A DNA stretch of 64,000 nucleotides from Helianthus annuus (Eukaryota; Streptophyta; Magnoliopsida; Asterales; Asteraceae): positions 146,316,938 through 146,380,937 of the forward strand of contig NC_035433.2 in NCBI RefSeq assembly GCF_002127325.2, written 5' to 3'. A program made the position numbers and the translations under genes. The first letter of the stretch is position 1. The number at the start of each line of letters is the position of its first letter. Positions 11,801 through 22,813 of the stretch are shown in pieces. The notes beneath the pieces were generated by a model. It ran no database searches and was not told the origin of the DNA. It saw nothing but the letters and a program-made list of their open reading frames with translations.

Positions 11801-12612
11801 ATTTAGAAGATATATGATTTTTCGGAAAAATATATATTTTCTTGAAATACATTATTTTTGGACAAAATAAGTTTATATATATTTTCTAAAGTGAGAGTTG
11901 AAAATATATTAATTTGGAGCTAAAATAGTTTTACCAAAAGAAAAATTATGAATAATTTTTCTAAGTAATATTCCTTAAGACATGTGTTTTGGAAATAAAT
12001 ATTGGATATTTGTTCAATATTCCGGAATAATCAAGTATGAGTATACTTAGCAAATACAAGCATACGAAAATACATGTATGAGATACTCCCATCCTTGGGA
12101 AGGAAATATGAGTATAAATACTTGAGAAGTATTAGTACAAAATATTGTTTAACAAATTATTCTAAAATTAAATATAATTTAAAGTTAAAATAATTATTAT
12201 TTTAACAAATAATTATAATTTGGAATATCATTGAAGACATGAAAGAAACGTAACTCAGAAACGTTAATTCTAAGTCAAGGCACGGTCCGCTCGTCTAATA
12301 GACGTTAGTACATTGTAGGTAGTCGTGTTTGCTGACGAGATTTGAGTTACGAGTACCGAAGACGCAAAACTGTGAGTTCATGTCCCCCTTTTCTCTTAAC
12401 TGCTTTCAGTTTTATTAACTTTGGGGGTGAAATACATGTTACAAAAGGATTACATACAAGTACAATTGGTATGGTTAGCCTAGGAAAGAACTATAGATCA
12501 TATGAATTGGTAGGCGCATACTTGAGACCATTAATCCTCGTATAAGGACCGAGGGGCATGAGTGATAGATCTATTTGGGTGTAGCGAGCCCACACCCATG
12601 AGGACCAGGGTG
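8875..12612 (+). mobile_element. Truncated giant LTR (inner LTR, copy A)
   Basis: It starts TGTGACAACCGTC after the target sequence TCGAC (8870-8874). It follows the 4.3-kb solo LTR of copy B base by base until 12612, where unrelated sequence takes over; about 600 bp of its 3' end are missing. A perfect 10-bp inverted repeat (9637-9660) sits just before a TATA-like CTTATAAG. Small ORFs here (for example 9741-9935 and 12342-12545) are LTR sequence. Confidence 0.85.
10866..11357. mobile_element. CACTA-like non-autonomous element inside the LTR
   Basis: The right end reads GTTTTCTAGTAGTG, an inverted CACTACTAGAAAAC terminus. The interior is full of inverted subrepeats about 'ttccgtcggaa' and 'tttcctacgca'. 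The left end (TATTACAAAAAAA) is decayed and no 3-bp target duplication is clear. The same element is at 27866-28351 in copy B. Confidence 0.55.
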
Positions 12613-14149
12613 AAAAGATCATTCACACTATACCACACACATCAATCTCATCGGTAACCCCCTGTTAACCCCCTGTTACCTGCACTGTCCAAAGAGCAGT
12701 GTGTGGTAGTAGGTAGGGGTTACTCGCTGTGAAGAATCCGGGTTCCTTGACCCCTTAATATATTTATATTTTGATTTCAGTCTCAGATAAGTTCTATTTC
12801 TGGAATAAAAAAAATTAAAGAAGGCGTATTAATATTAACTTGTTTGAATTGGAAACTGGCTTATTCAATGGTCAAGGCCACGGATATATCAACCTTATCA
12901 TATTTACTAACGGGTCAAGTTTACCATTGTTTGTATACGCGTCATAATAAGCTACATTATTAAACAAGTCAAACTTATTAATTTTATTAACCAGGTCAAA
13001 CTCATCATTATTAGGCTATAGGGTGTGGTTATGACTCTTATGACCCACCACATAGGCGACATGTCATCTATCTTTAATCCACCATTCAAAACCACTACTC
13101 TCAGACCATAGGGTATGGTTTGGGTAGTCCCTTTGGGGACTATCCGCCACGTAGGCGTTACGTCACATTCGATGAAGGACCATCCAAAAAAGACTACCCA
13201 AAGACTACCCAAGGGTGTGGTGACTACCCAATAATAAAAAACTAATCTTCATCAATTATAAAAGACATTATGTTTATGTTTAAAAGAAAAAAAAACAAAA
13301 ACAAAACAAAACTTAAACCATTTTAAATATGTTATTAAGTACAGGGGCTAATTATGTAAAATTTCAAAACTTTCAAAACCAAACATGTGCCTTCATCTTC
13401 TACATAATCCGGCCGGTTTTTCCGGCGACAATTCCGGCAACTCCGGAACCTGTTTCCACGCTTTTTCGGTCCGTTTCTTTAGCGATAAACCTCATCTCCA
13501 CATAAATCATATCTATTCACTCGTTTTTATCCCGAAATTTAAAATAAAGGAGAGAGAGAAGAACTACAGGGCCAACCATCAGCCAATCAATGGGCTCATC
13601 TCCAACGTCCGCAGATGGACGCCAGCGACGCAACGGAGGGAGGGGGCGGTGGGGGACGATCCCCACACCGCATGGTTTCATGGTGTGGTCATGACCCAAA
13701 CCACTACCCCCTTTATTTTTTTTATTAAATGAGAGGATCGTGATAATCATGGTTTAATTCATGAGAACCACCATCAATCAAAAAAGTGGGTGATGTATCA
13801 TAAAATTAATGGTACTATGTGGAAATAATATTTCAATCTGGCCCCACACCCTACAACCTCACTAAATAAGTCAAAAATATCATTTTTAGTGAACCAGAAC
13901 AAATTTATATTTTTAGTATAGGGTCAAAGTTATAATTACAGTGAACATTTTGATTAAGTTTTAAGTGTATGATTTTATGAAACTCGGACTAACACGGGCA
14001 TAAAACTAGTTTATGTTGATCAAAGAGGATACGTAACTCTGTCCATACTTTTCCATAAATAAAATATATAATAAACTTTTCCATCTATATCAAAACATAC
14101 TTGTCTCTAAATTTTGTTATTTTTTTAAATATCTCACATCTGATTTGAT
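12613..14149. other. Intergenic sequence right of copy A, with MITE-like fragments
   Basis: No gene is seen. Homology to copy B stops at its left edge. At 13010-13230 and 13590-13720 phrases about 'ccatagggtatggtttgggtagt' occur in both orientations, suggesting decayed Harbinger-like MITEs, but exact ends were not found. The ORFs at 13385-13750 lie in this material. Confidence 0.4.
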
Positions 14150-14157
14150 ATCTTTAT

Positions 14158-14510
14158 CAGAGCCGGCTCAACCGTTTTGGTGGCCTAAGGCGAAGTAAAA
14201 TTTTGTGGCCTTTTTCCCAAAAAATTTATGTAATTGAAAGTTAAACTTGAAGGGCCCAAGTGTAATTATTTAAAAGATTGTGTTAAAATTTAAAAACAAG
14301 AAAAAAAAATGGTGAACTAGGGATTCGAACTCAGGTCTCACCAACATCTATACATACACAACACCACTACACTACCAACCATCAATTTGTTGATAACCCA
14401 CACCCTAAATCTTTTATAAATGGACTGTTGTTTCATCAAATTGTGGAGGCCCTATAGTTTTGATGGCCCAAGGCCCAAGCCTCATTTGGCTTACCCTTGG
14501 GCCGGCCCTG
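14158..14510. mobile_element. hAT-type non-autonomous element
   Basis: The 353-bp element begins CAGAGCCGGCTCAA and ends TTGGGCCGGCCCTG, imperfect inverted repeats of the CAGGGCCGGC type. It is flanked by exact 8-bp duplications ATCTTTAT (14150-14157 and 14511-14518). This is the hAT signature. No transposase remains. Confidence 0.85.
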
Positions 14511-14608
14511 ATCTTTATCTATTTCTTACTCACAAACAAGTATTTTATTATTTTTTTTCTCTTTCCTACACACTCACAATAAAAATATAAAGGATTGAAT
14601 GTAAACCT

Positions 14609-14870
14609 CTTAGACCACATGAAGTGGGCGTTGAAAAATGGCGTGGTGGCTCTTCCACGCCGGGAACACCGCCCCATGGGTGGCGTGGAGGTGGCGTGGA
14701 GGCAATTGAGTTAGCGATGTGATGCGAGTTGATTGGTGGTTTGCGTCAGAAGGTTTGTGATTGGTGAGGTTTTTTTATTTTTATTTTATTTTTTTCTTTT
14801 TAAACTTTAACAAGAAAAGGTGAGGTTCTTTCCACGCTACTTTCTATATATTTTTTTCCACCATTAGAAG
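14609..14870. mobile_element. Harbinger-like MITE fragment
   Basis: The left end reads TTA then GACCACATGAAGTGGGCG, close to the terminus of the Harbinger MITE at 36648 (GACCATGTGTAGTGG). The right inverted end is not identifiable, so it is probably truncated or decayed. Confidence 0.35.
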
Positions 14871-15318
14871 ACTTCATTTGTAACCTTAACCAAGAAGAAA
14901 GGCAAAAAACCTTAACCAAGAAGAAAGGCAAAAAGTCATACCTATTGAAAAGTCATACCTGCCGACTACCATAGCCATTGAAAAATATCCTCTTTTTTAT
15001 TTTTTAATGTGGCGCAGGAAAAAAAAAAGTCATATATCGCTTATTAATTTGTTTTTCTTTTAATTTAATGATCTATGGGAGCATTTACAGAGTACTGCTA
15101 TATTATTATTGATCAGTCATTAAATTATCTAACTAATCATCATTAAGCATATCAAATATCTCCCTCTACTCTAGAGTTAGTTTAAATTTAAAACTCAAAT
15201 AAAACTAAAAGTGGTGATGTAAACTTTAACCAAAGAGCAAGGGCCAAAAGTGAAAAATCATACCCCTACCATCACTATCAAATTTGAATAATTCAACGAT
15301 CAATATTGGTTTCTTGGC
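14871..15318. other. Upstream region of the CNL gene
   Basis: AT-rich and non-coding. Short direct repeats occur (an 'aaccaagaagaaaggcaaaaa' phrase twice at 14888-14935). No defence-type W-box cluster stood out by eye. Confidence 0.4.
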
Positions 15319-15333
15319 AATAATATATACCAC
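15319..15333 (+). promoter_or_regulatory. Possible TATA box of the CNL gene
   Basis: ATAATATATACC lies about 120 bases upstream of the chosen ATG (15452), a usual spacing for a plant core promoter with a short leader. The surrounding DNA is AT-rich, so chance occurrence is possible. Confidence 0.35.
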
Positions 15334-15451
15334 ATTTAACAAGAAGTAGATTGGAAACTAACGCCTTTTCAAAATCTCCACTTTCTTGCTTTGGTTTTGA
15401 AACATACTGTTCTTGATTTCCATTAATACTTTTTGTTCTAAATTTCTAATC

Positions 15452-18364
15452 ATGGGAGATGGAGCAGCTTCGGCCCTTGTGAAGGATGTGTTGGAGAGAT
15501 TGAATTCTGTTGATATCCAAGAGTTCGGTCTACTTTGGGGGTTCAATGAGGATGTTTTGGCTCTCAAGGATGATTTCGATCGAATCGAAGTTGTTCTTCA
15601 AGATGCAGAAGAGAAACACAGCAAAGAGAAGGCTGTAGGGTTATGGCTCAAGAGTCTCAGATCAGCATCCTTGGAGGTAGAAAATGTGTTGGACGAGATC
15701 TCGACTGAAGCTTTGCTACAACGTCTAGACAAAGAAAGAGGCATCATATATAGTGTAAGCGCCTTCTTCTCCTTTGATCATAATCCACTTATGTTCCAAG
15801 TTAGGATTGCTTACAAAGTTAAAGCCATAAGAACAAAATTGGATGCCATTGCATCTAAGATATTTGAGTTAAAGTTGACCCCTTTAGGTGCCATAAGTTA
15901 TGTAGATGTGGGAGTTGAAGGTCAGATGCCAGATAGGGAAACCAGCTCGCTTATACATTCTTCAATTATCGTTGGAAGAACTGATGATATGAATTTGGTA
16001 ACTGGCAAGATATGTAACAAAGATGTAGGAAAACATGATAATGATGCGATTCGGGTGTATTGTATATGGGGTATGGGAGGTGTTGGAAAGACTACTCTAG
16101 CTAAACTAGTCTATAACCATGAAAGCGTGAATCAATATTTCAAGTTAAAATTTTGGAAATCTGTCTCAAAAAAGTTCCAGGTTAAAGAGATAATAAAAGA
16201 AATCATTGAATCCATAGATAAACGTAAGTGTGGACTTCCACAGCTAGATATGTTGCAAGAGTCTCTTCAGAGCAAGTTAAGGGGAAATAAATTTTTAATT
16301 GTACTAGATGATGTTTGGATAGAAGACGGTGAAAAGACTCAGTGGGACCAATTAAGTGAAACATTAAGTTGTGGGGCAGAAGGGAGCATTGTTATGATCA
16401 CAACACAATCCCAGACAACTTGTCAAATGATAACTAAGGTCCCCGAGTTAGAACATGAATTGGGATGTTTATCAGAGGAGGACTCGTTGTTATTATTCAA
16501 AAAGCTTGCATTTGAAGAAGGAAGAAAGGGGGATGACATAAGCGAGCTAGAGCCTATTGGAAGGGATATAGTTGAGAAATGTAAAGGATTGCCTTTGGCA
16601 GTGAAGACTTTGGGCGGCTTAATGTGGTCGAAAAGTAGTGCAGGCGATTGGAGACGTGTGAGAGACAACAACATATGGGAGTTGCAAGAAAACAACAACT
16701 TACCTGCTTTGAAGTTATGCTATGATAACTTGCTTCCGCATGTAAAGAGGTGTTTTGTTTGTTGTTGTTTGTTTCCTAAAGGCTACAATATGGAAAAGGA
16801 TGTATTGATTCCATTGTGGATGTCAAATGGTCTTATTCCACCTAGAGGAGAAATAGACTTATATGTGCTTGGGGAAGAAATTCTTAATTGTTTGGTTTGG
16901 AAGTCCTTCATTTTTAAGACCAAGGAATTATCGGGTGCTAGATATATAATTCATGATCTTATGCACGACATGGCAAGACATGTGATGGGAGATGATTGTT
17001 TAGTTATAGAGCCAGACAAACAAGTTGTAATCCCAAATGAAGCCCTTCATTTGAGTTCCTCAAGTCCAGATTTTCAGTTTTCACTCGAGGATCTAGGGAA
17101 GTTAGCATCGTTAAGGTCAATATTCATGTACGGGAAGATGAATGAAGGTAGCATTAGCCAAATTTTCAACCACGTCTATCTGAGGGTATTACACTTGTCT
17201 GGTATTTGGTTAAAGACATTGCCTGAATCAATTTGCAAACTCAAACATCTGAAATACTTGAATTTATCACATTCAAGTATAGAAGATTTACCCGACTCAA
17301 TTATTTATCTCCAAAACTTGCAAGTGTTGCTTTTGTTTTCTTGTCAGAAACTACGTGAATTGCCTGAATCAATTTGTGAACTAAAACATTTGAAATACTT
17401 GAATTTATCACATTCAAGTATAGAAGTATTACCCGATTCAATAATATATCTACAAAACTTGCAAGTGTTGCTTTTGGATTCTTCTCATTTGGGTAAGTTG
17501 CCTGAAGGCCTAAGACACATGAAGAATCTTAAATGTCTGGACATTAATCATTGTTATTCACTATTGCAATTACCAATAGGAATCAAAGAACTCACTAGTC
17601 TTCGAATACTTTCGATGTTTCCTGTTGATAACAATGGTGGGGCCAAAATAGGGGAATTGGGGAATTTAAATCTTCTTGGGGGAGAATTGGAGATACGATT
17701 ACTTGAGAATGTTGGAGGTTTAAGTGAGGCCAAGAGTGCCAATCTCAAATCCAAAAGAAACATGAAGGTTTTGATGTTACGTTGGTCGGGTATTCGTCAT
17801 TGGGATACTAGAGGAAATATGAGAATTGCACATGATGAAGAGGTTCTCGAGGGATTAGAGCCAAATATGAGTCTCAAGGAATTGAAAATACATTTTTACA
17901 TGGGAAAAACTATTTGCCCAAGTTGGATGGAGGGTTTAAGAAATTTGGTTGAAATTAGTTTTTATTATTGTAAAAACTGTGAGCATATTCCATCAATAGG
18001 GAGATTACCCAATCTTAGGGTAATTCACTTGTCGATAATGGATTCTCTGAAGTGTTTCTATGATAATGAGGAAAACATGTTAGCAGACACCAGCAATATG
18101 TTTCAGTGTTTACAAAAACTAGACATTTACAACTGTCCCAATTTGGTTTCCTTGCCCAGCAACCTTCCAAAACTCGAGGCGTTAAGATTAGTTGAGTGTG
18201 ACAAATTACTTTCTCTGCCGGAGGAGATTCAAAGTTTTAAGGATCTGAATAAACTTGTGATAATCAGTTGTAAACATCTAAGTACAAGGTGTGAAAAGGA
18301 GATCGGTGTAGATTGGCCTAAAATTTCTCACATTCCGTATATCAGAACTGACTCTCCAAGGTAA
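15452..18364 (+). CDS. CC-NBS-LRR (CNL) disease-resistance protein, RGA-like
   Basis: An intact intronless 970-aa intracellular immune receptor of the coiled-coil NB-ARC LRR class, which senses pathogen effectors and triggers hypersensitive defence. The open frame extends to 15413, but only via a TTG; the first ATG is 15452 with A at -3 and G at +4. Order: coiled coil with an EDVID-like VENVLDE at residues 76-82; P-loop GMGGVGKTT at 207-215; kinase-2 LIVLDDVW ending at W289, the tryptophan typical of CNLs; RNBS-B GSIVMITT; GLPL at 379-382; RNBS-D CFVCCCLFPKGY; MHD at 504-506; then leucine-rich repeats to the C-terminus. Two LRRs (590-683) are a near-exact 47-residue tandem duplication. All switch motifs are intact, so it may be functional. 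It lies between two copies of a duplicated block but has no second copy in the window. The RGA-like label is by general resemblance; ligand and pathogen are unknown. Confidence 0.95.
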   Translation: MGDGAASALVKDVLERLNSVDIQEFGLLWGFNEDVLALKDDFDRIEVVLQDAEEKHSKEKAVGLWLKSLRSASLEVENVLDEISTEALLQRLDKERGIIYSVSAFFSFDHNPLMFQVRIAYKVKAIRTKLDAIASKIFELKLTPLGAISYVDVGVEGQMPDRETSSLIHSSIIVGRTDDMNLVTGKICNKDVGKHDNDAIRVYCIWGMGGVGKTTLAKLVYNHESVNQYFKLKFWKSVSKKFQVKEIIKEIIESIDKRKCGLPQLDMLQESLQSKLRGNKFLIVLDDVWIEDGEKTQWDQLSETLSCGAEGSIVMITTQSQTTCQMITKVPELEHELGCLSEEDSLLLFKKLAFEEGRKGDDISELEPIGRDIVEKCKGLPLAVKTLGGLMWSKSSAGDWRRVRDNNIWELQENNNLPALKLCYDNLLPHVKRCFVCCCLFPKGYNMEKDVLIPLWMSNGLIPPRGEIDLYVLGEEILNCLVWKSFIFKTKELSGARYIIHDLMHDMARHVMGDDCLVIEPDKQVVIPNEALHLSSSSPDFQFSLEDLGKLASLRSIFMYGKMNEGSISQIFNHVYLRVLHLSGIWLKTLPESICKLKHLKYLNLSHSSIEDLPDSIIYLQNLQVLLLFSCQKLRELPESICELKHLKYLNLSHSSIEVLPDSIIYLQNLQVLLLDSSHLGKLPEGLRHMKNLKCLDINHCYSLLQLPIGIKELTSLRILSMFPVDNNGGAKIGELGNLNLLGGELEIRLLENVGGLSEAKSANLKSKRNMKVLMLRWSGIRHWDTRGNMRIAHDEEVLEGLEPNMSLKELKIHFYMGKTICPSWMEGLRNLVEISFYYCKNCEHIPSIGRLPNLRVIHLSIMDSLKCFYDNEENMLADTSNMFQCLQKLDIYNCPNLVSLPSNLPKLEALRLVECDKLLSLPEEIQSFKDLNKLVIISCKHLSTRCEKEIGVDWPKISHIPYIRTDSPR
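17219..17500 (+). repeat. 141-bp tandem duplication within the LRR
   Basis: 17219-17359 and 17360-17500 encode two 47-residue units beginning LPESIC and sharing YLNLSHSSIE and YLQNLQVLLL. Most differences are silent third-base changes. The in-frame duplication added two LRRs to the concave recognition surface. Confidence 0.9.
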
Positions 18365-19771
18365 CCTTAATTTTCTCTTACTTTCTTTATTGCAACTACA
18401 TAACTTTGTTGCATTATGCATGATTTGCTACCAAAATGGTGTTTGAATATAGCTAACAAAAGTTCATTAAATCTGTATCTTATTTAGTTACATTTGAAGC
18501 GGAGACAAGATTGGCGAATTATGGGAGATTGGCGAATTATGGGTTCAACAGCAAGCTAAATGAAATCATGGTTTCTATGAATTTGTTTCGTTTACTTTGT
18601 TTGTTTACATAAAATATTATAATTTTGTTTCGAAGCTTACCTATTAAAACATTTCATATTTTTTTAGTTTCAAATTATATATGCAATATATGTATTGGAT
18701 TGTATGGCACTCTCATTCACCTAACAAACAAATTTCTTGCTAACTGTTTGATGAGATCACATTTGATTCGGTCAAAAACTATAGAAACTATAGGAATTTC
18801 AACAGGGTAAAAGCCCTTTAAATGTTAACAATGAAATATGAAACCCAAAAACTTCAAATTGAATCCTGAAACAGTAGAAGATTTATATATCAATTAATTG
18901 GTGGAGTTCTTGGTATTGAGGAGGTCAACGGTAGGTCTGTACCGTAAACTATTTTTTGACGGGTCACAATTATTCAACTATTAAAAGAGTTTTTATATCG
19001 AGACAGGCAAGGTCGGCGCTGAGCATTCGTGTACCTTGTTCGAGTTCGAAAAAATATGCCTTTAGACCTTAAAGAAATATATAATATAAACTAGTTTTTC
19101 ATACAACCCAATGCCAATGGGCTAATAACTAATATAAACTATAAGAATGGTTTTGTAACTGGGACTATGTTAATGTTTGTATTATTATACCCTATTAAAA
19201 AATAAATTTACGTATACATATCAGGTTTTACTTAAAATAACGTGCCCTTCGAAATATCGGGCCCTGACAAGTCAACGAGATTTTTTTACGGGTCACGATT
19301 ATTCACTATTAAAAGAGATTTTATATCGAGCCAAGTCAACGGAAGTTTTTTTACCAGGTTGCCCCCCTCTCCCCCGGATTTTCGCTGGTAGTGTTACTAC
19401 CAACGAAAATTTCCAAAAGAAAATTAGTGTCAAATATTGGATTTTGAGAGTCTGGCTCCCCTGATTTGGATTCTGAGAGTCCCTCCCCTGATTTTTCGTT
19501 CATTCTCCGCCACTTGAGGTCGTCATATAGAGCCCAAAACTTATATTGAAAATATCCAAATGAACCCAAACTAAAAGGTCCAAATCAGCCCAAACAGTTT
19601 ATATTTAGAGAGTAAGCTACAAAAATTAAGAATTGGGCTTGTTCATATTCGTTTTTGTAATTTTAATAAAACAAAGGAACTAACGTTGTTAAAAACAATT
19701 CCTTGCTATTCTTGGCATATACTGAAAAAAAGTTCAAATTATGTATAATAGAATATTCCTAACTGGAACAA
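18365..19771. other. 3' flank of the CNL gene, no further gene seen
   Basis: It includes the CNL 3' UTR, with a possible intron at 18361-18499 (GTAACC...GAAG). An 18-base phrase 'gagattggcgaattatgg' is repeated in tandem at about 18506-18541. Fragments near 19250-19480 resemble broken retroelement or pseudogene text but give no recognisable domain. Confidence 0.45.
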
Positions 19772-19949
19772 ATTATTTATAATAAAATATTCCTAATTAG
19801 CATTTTTTGGGCTTATTGAAGTGAAACCGGCCCATGTTTGTCACTGAGATGGTATGTATTATTATTTATAATAAAATATTCCTAATTAGCATTTTTTGGG
19901 CTTATTGAAGTGAAACCGGCCCATGTTTGTCACTGAGATGGTATGTATT
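19772..19949. repeat. Perfect 89-bp tandem duplication
   Basis: 19772-19860 and 19861-19949 appear identical over 89 bases. Perfect identity in fast-evolving intergenic DNA points to a recent event, and it lies immediately left of the start of duplicated block B. Confidence 0.9.
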
Positions 19950-20799
19950 AATAATACGAATGCTTCAAATAATTAACCCTTTTTATTACTTACACCATCC
20001 GTAATGTCTCATAAATGGTATTTTCCGTCATATCAACATCATAATGTCTTTTTAAAAAATGTGTAATGGTTAACGCCCTTAATGTCCTTTTCAATCATTG
20101 ATTTCCATTTTGTTTTCTCTTCATTTGACGTTATCCTAGAAATGTACTTCTCTTTTCATGTCCCTATAATGCCCAAAGGGGTGGTGTTAGAGGCGTTATC
20201 AAACCCCTTCACGCCCCTATAATGCTCCACTACGCATGGCCGAAAGTAGGATCCAAGGTCAACAACAAATAATGTGGAAATTCTAAAAAACCAATCTGAA
20301 TCATTTAGTTAATATTTAGAATTGAATGAAAATGCATAATTATAAAAGGTTAAATGATTTATCTCTTTAACTAATTATTTTTTCTACTTTCTTTTCTTAA
20401 TGTATATATTCTATATAAATTCATTTGCTTTACATTATCATGATTTATCTTAGCAGTCAAGAATCTTAGATGAATACACAAATAAACGAATATTTCATAT
20501 TTGTTCTTTCAGTTCACATTATTTTTGGTATAGTGTTAACATTATTTGTGAAATTACTTCTTCCTATAAAACTAAACTCATCATATAAAATAATTATAGG
20601 TAAGAGTAATAAGACGTGTTAAAATATGAAACTTTGAGTTTATACAATTTGTTGCCTGTAGTGTGGGCCTTCTTTCTTACTAGAATAAAAATAGCCTCAT
20701 CCTCAACGACAAGGACCCTACCATGAATACATATATAGCAACACAAGAACCTCCAAAAAGTTAACATTCTTCATGCATTCTTCACGACTTCACTCGTAC

Positions 20800-20956
20800 C
20801 AGGGACGGATCTAGGGGTATTTGGGGGTTCTAAGGAATCCCCTTGATTTTGAAAAAAAAAAAATTGTCGAAACCCTTGTATGATCCAAAAAAGTTAGTAA
20901 AAAATAGTAATAATCACAAGAGGAACCCTCTAAAAAAATTCATGGATCCGTCACTC
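20800..20956. mobile_element. hAT-type MITE (copy B, first)
   Basis: It begins CAGGGACGGATC and ends GGATCCGTCACTC. The flanks are ACTCGTAC and ACTCATAC. It corresponds to 2785-2948 of copy A. Confidence 0.7.
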
Positions 20957-21155
20957 ACTCATACCCTATAAGCAACTTAAACGTTTGATAGTTGCTTATA
21001 GGGTTCTCATTTGTACCCTATAAGCAACTCACTCCTACCCTATAAGCAATCCCTGGAAAAAAAATTCATGGACCCTACATGCATACATATAATGCAACAC
21101 AAGAACCTCCAAAAAGTTAACATTTTTCATGCATTCTTCAGGACTTCACTCGTAC

Positions 21156-21315
21156 CAAGGGCGGATCTAGAGGGTATTTGGTTGTTCTCAGGAACCCTCT
21201 GGATTTTGAAAAAAAAAAATAGTAGAAACCCTTGTATGATCCGAAAAAAATAGTGAGAATTAGTGAGAATCTAACAAAAGGAACCCCCTGAAAATAATTC
21301 ATGGATTTGCCACGC
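21156..21315. mobile_element. hAT-type MITE (copy B, second)
   Basis: Counterpart of 3063-3223. Flanks ACTCGTAC (21148-21155) and ACTCATAC (21316-21323). The right terminus is more decayed (GGATTTGCCACGC). Confidence 0.7.
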
Positions 21316-22446
21316 ACTCATACCCTAAAAGCAACTTAAACGTTTGATAGTAAGCCTTAAAGGCCTCATGCCTACATCATATAAAACAGATTAAGCCAAC
21401 CCCATGGTTGATAACCAAAAAACAGGTCACTAGAATTTGTCCGATATTTTCTACGAAAAACAAAGTTTTTTTTTTAAGAAAAAACATGAGTTGCACCCGG
21501 TAGTTGTAGTTGTAGTTGCTATTGCTACTTGCTAGTACGTAGAGAAAAAAAAAAACTTAATTATAACCCGCTACCAATAAGTTCTGGTTCAGCCAATACC
21601 AATACGAATACGAAACCTCAATGGGCTGATCATTTGTAGCCCTAGAAGGTAATTTTGTAATAATATAACTTAACGTGTGTTTCATTTGGGTCATGTATAT
21701 TATACGTACACATATATTGCAAGCATATAAATACATCTGAGTACGTTGTCTTTATTTGGATTTGGAATCATCGGAAGCAAATTCTCTCAGACAAAACGAA
21801 TTTTCAGAAGTCCAAGAATGAAAGTGATATATTGTTTTGTCTATCTATGAATTAAAATATGCATGGATGGGAATGGAAGAAAGACAGTTTTTTGTGTAGT
21901 GTGTGGACCTTTTCATTCAAATCTCTAAAGACAAACACTCTGCTAGGTTCCTTCAATTTCACAACCAAATTTGGGAATCCAAATGTTTAACGAATTCGTT
22001 ACTTTGGAACTGTTTCCGTTCAAGAACTATTCTGTTTTTTACATTGTTTGATCTAGTTCAAAACATGAACATACTAGGGTTCATCGCTTGTAAGCAATAC
22101 CATGTTATTTTCTGCTATTTAAAAAGATACAATGAAAGTATTTCACTAGCCCTAAAAATATTACTTGAGATGAAGATAGTTCAAAATATTACTTAACTAA
22201 CTATTAATTAATCTTCAATATAACCTTGAACATAACAAAAGGATAAACCATATATATGTTATTAAGCAATTCCAAACATCACATATATAGGAATGGGATT
22301 TTTTTTTCAAAATAAGAAGTACAATCTTTTACAATAATGTTATTTTCCTACTCCTTAAATAATGTGTGTTGATTACTCCATTCAAGGTATATGTAAGTTA
22401 ATTCTACTGCCATGCATATGGCATTAAAATAAGTGTATGGCAAAAT

Positions 22447-22813
22447 AGGTAGAGAATCCTGTAAAAAGTGCTCAAAGTGTGAGAAGTGTATTATAACACT
22501 ATATATAATACTATATAACACCATATAAACACCGTATAACAATATGTAACACCATATAATACCATATAACACTATGTAACACTATATAACATTATATAAC
22601 AAATATAACACTATAGTTTGTCTGAAAGCATGTCTATGATAGCTGTATAGTGTTATATTTGTTATATAATGATATATAGTGTTACATAGTGTTATATGAT
22701 ATTATATGGTGTTACATATTGTTATATAGTGTTTATATGGTGTTATATAGTATTATATATAGTGTTATAATACACTTCTCACTCTTTAGGCCCTTTTTAC
22801 ACTATCCTTACCC
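22447..22813. mobile_element. Long-hairpin MITE present only in copy B
   Basis: The whole 367-bp element is a near-palindrome: each arm of about 165 bp reads outward from a centre near 22625, with themes 'gagaagtgtattataacac' and 'tataacaccatataa'. Copy A (near 5816-5826) lacks it. The flanks TGGCAAAAT and TGGCAATTC suggest a 9-bp target duplication with two mismatches, hence MULE-type, though the superfamily is uncertain. A transcript would fold into a long dsRNA. Confidence 0.75.

Larger units (their letters stand above)
1892..12612 (+). repeat. Segmental duplication, copy A
   Basis: The block is collinear and nearly identical with 19959-29607 (copy B), except for a Helitron present only here (3354-4722) and a MITE present only in B. 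Shared contents in order: paired hAT MITEs, three direct repeats of about 75 bp (6466-6790), a truncated LINE with the same 19-bp target duplication, and the left parts of two nested LTRs. Homology begins weakly at the (TA)n tract and ends sharply at 12612 within the inner LTR. The ORFs inside are transposon-derived or random. Confidence 0.9.

Noticed and set aside
13010..13720. Single Harbinger element spanning this interval
   Set aside because: Similar phrases occur in both orientations, but no matched termini or TTA duplication could be placed.
15413..15451. Extended start of the CNL frame
   Set aside because: The frame is open but begins at TTG; the first ATG, with good context, is 15452.
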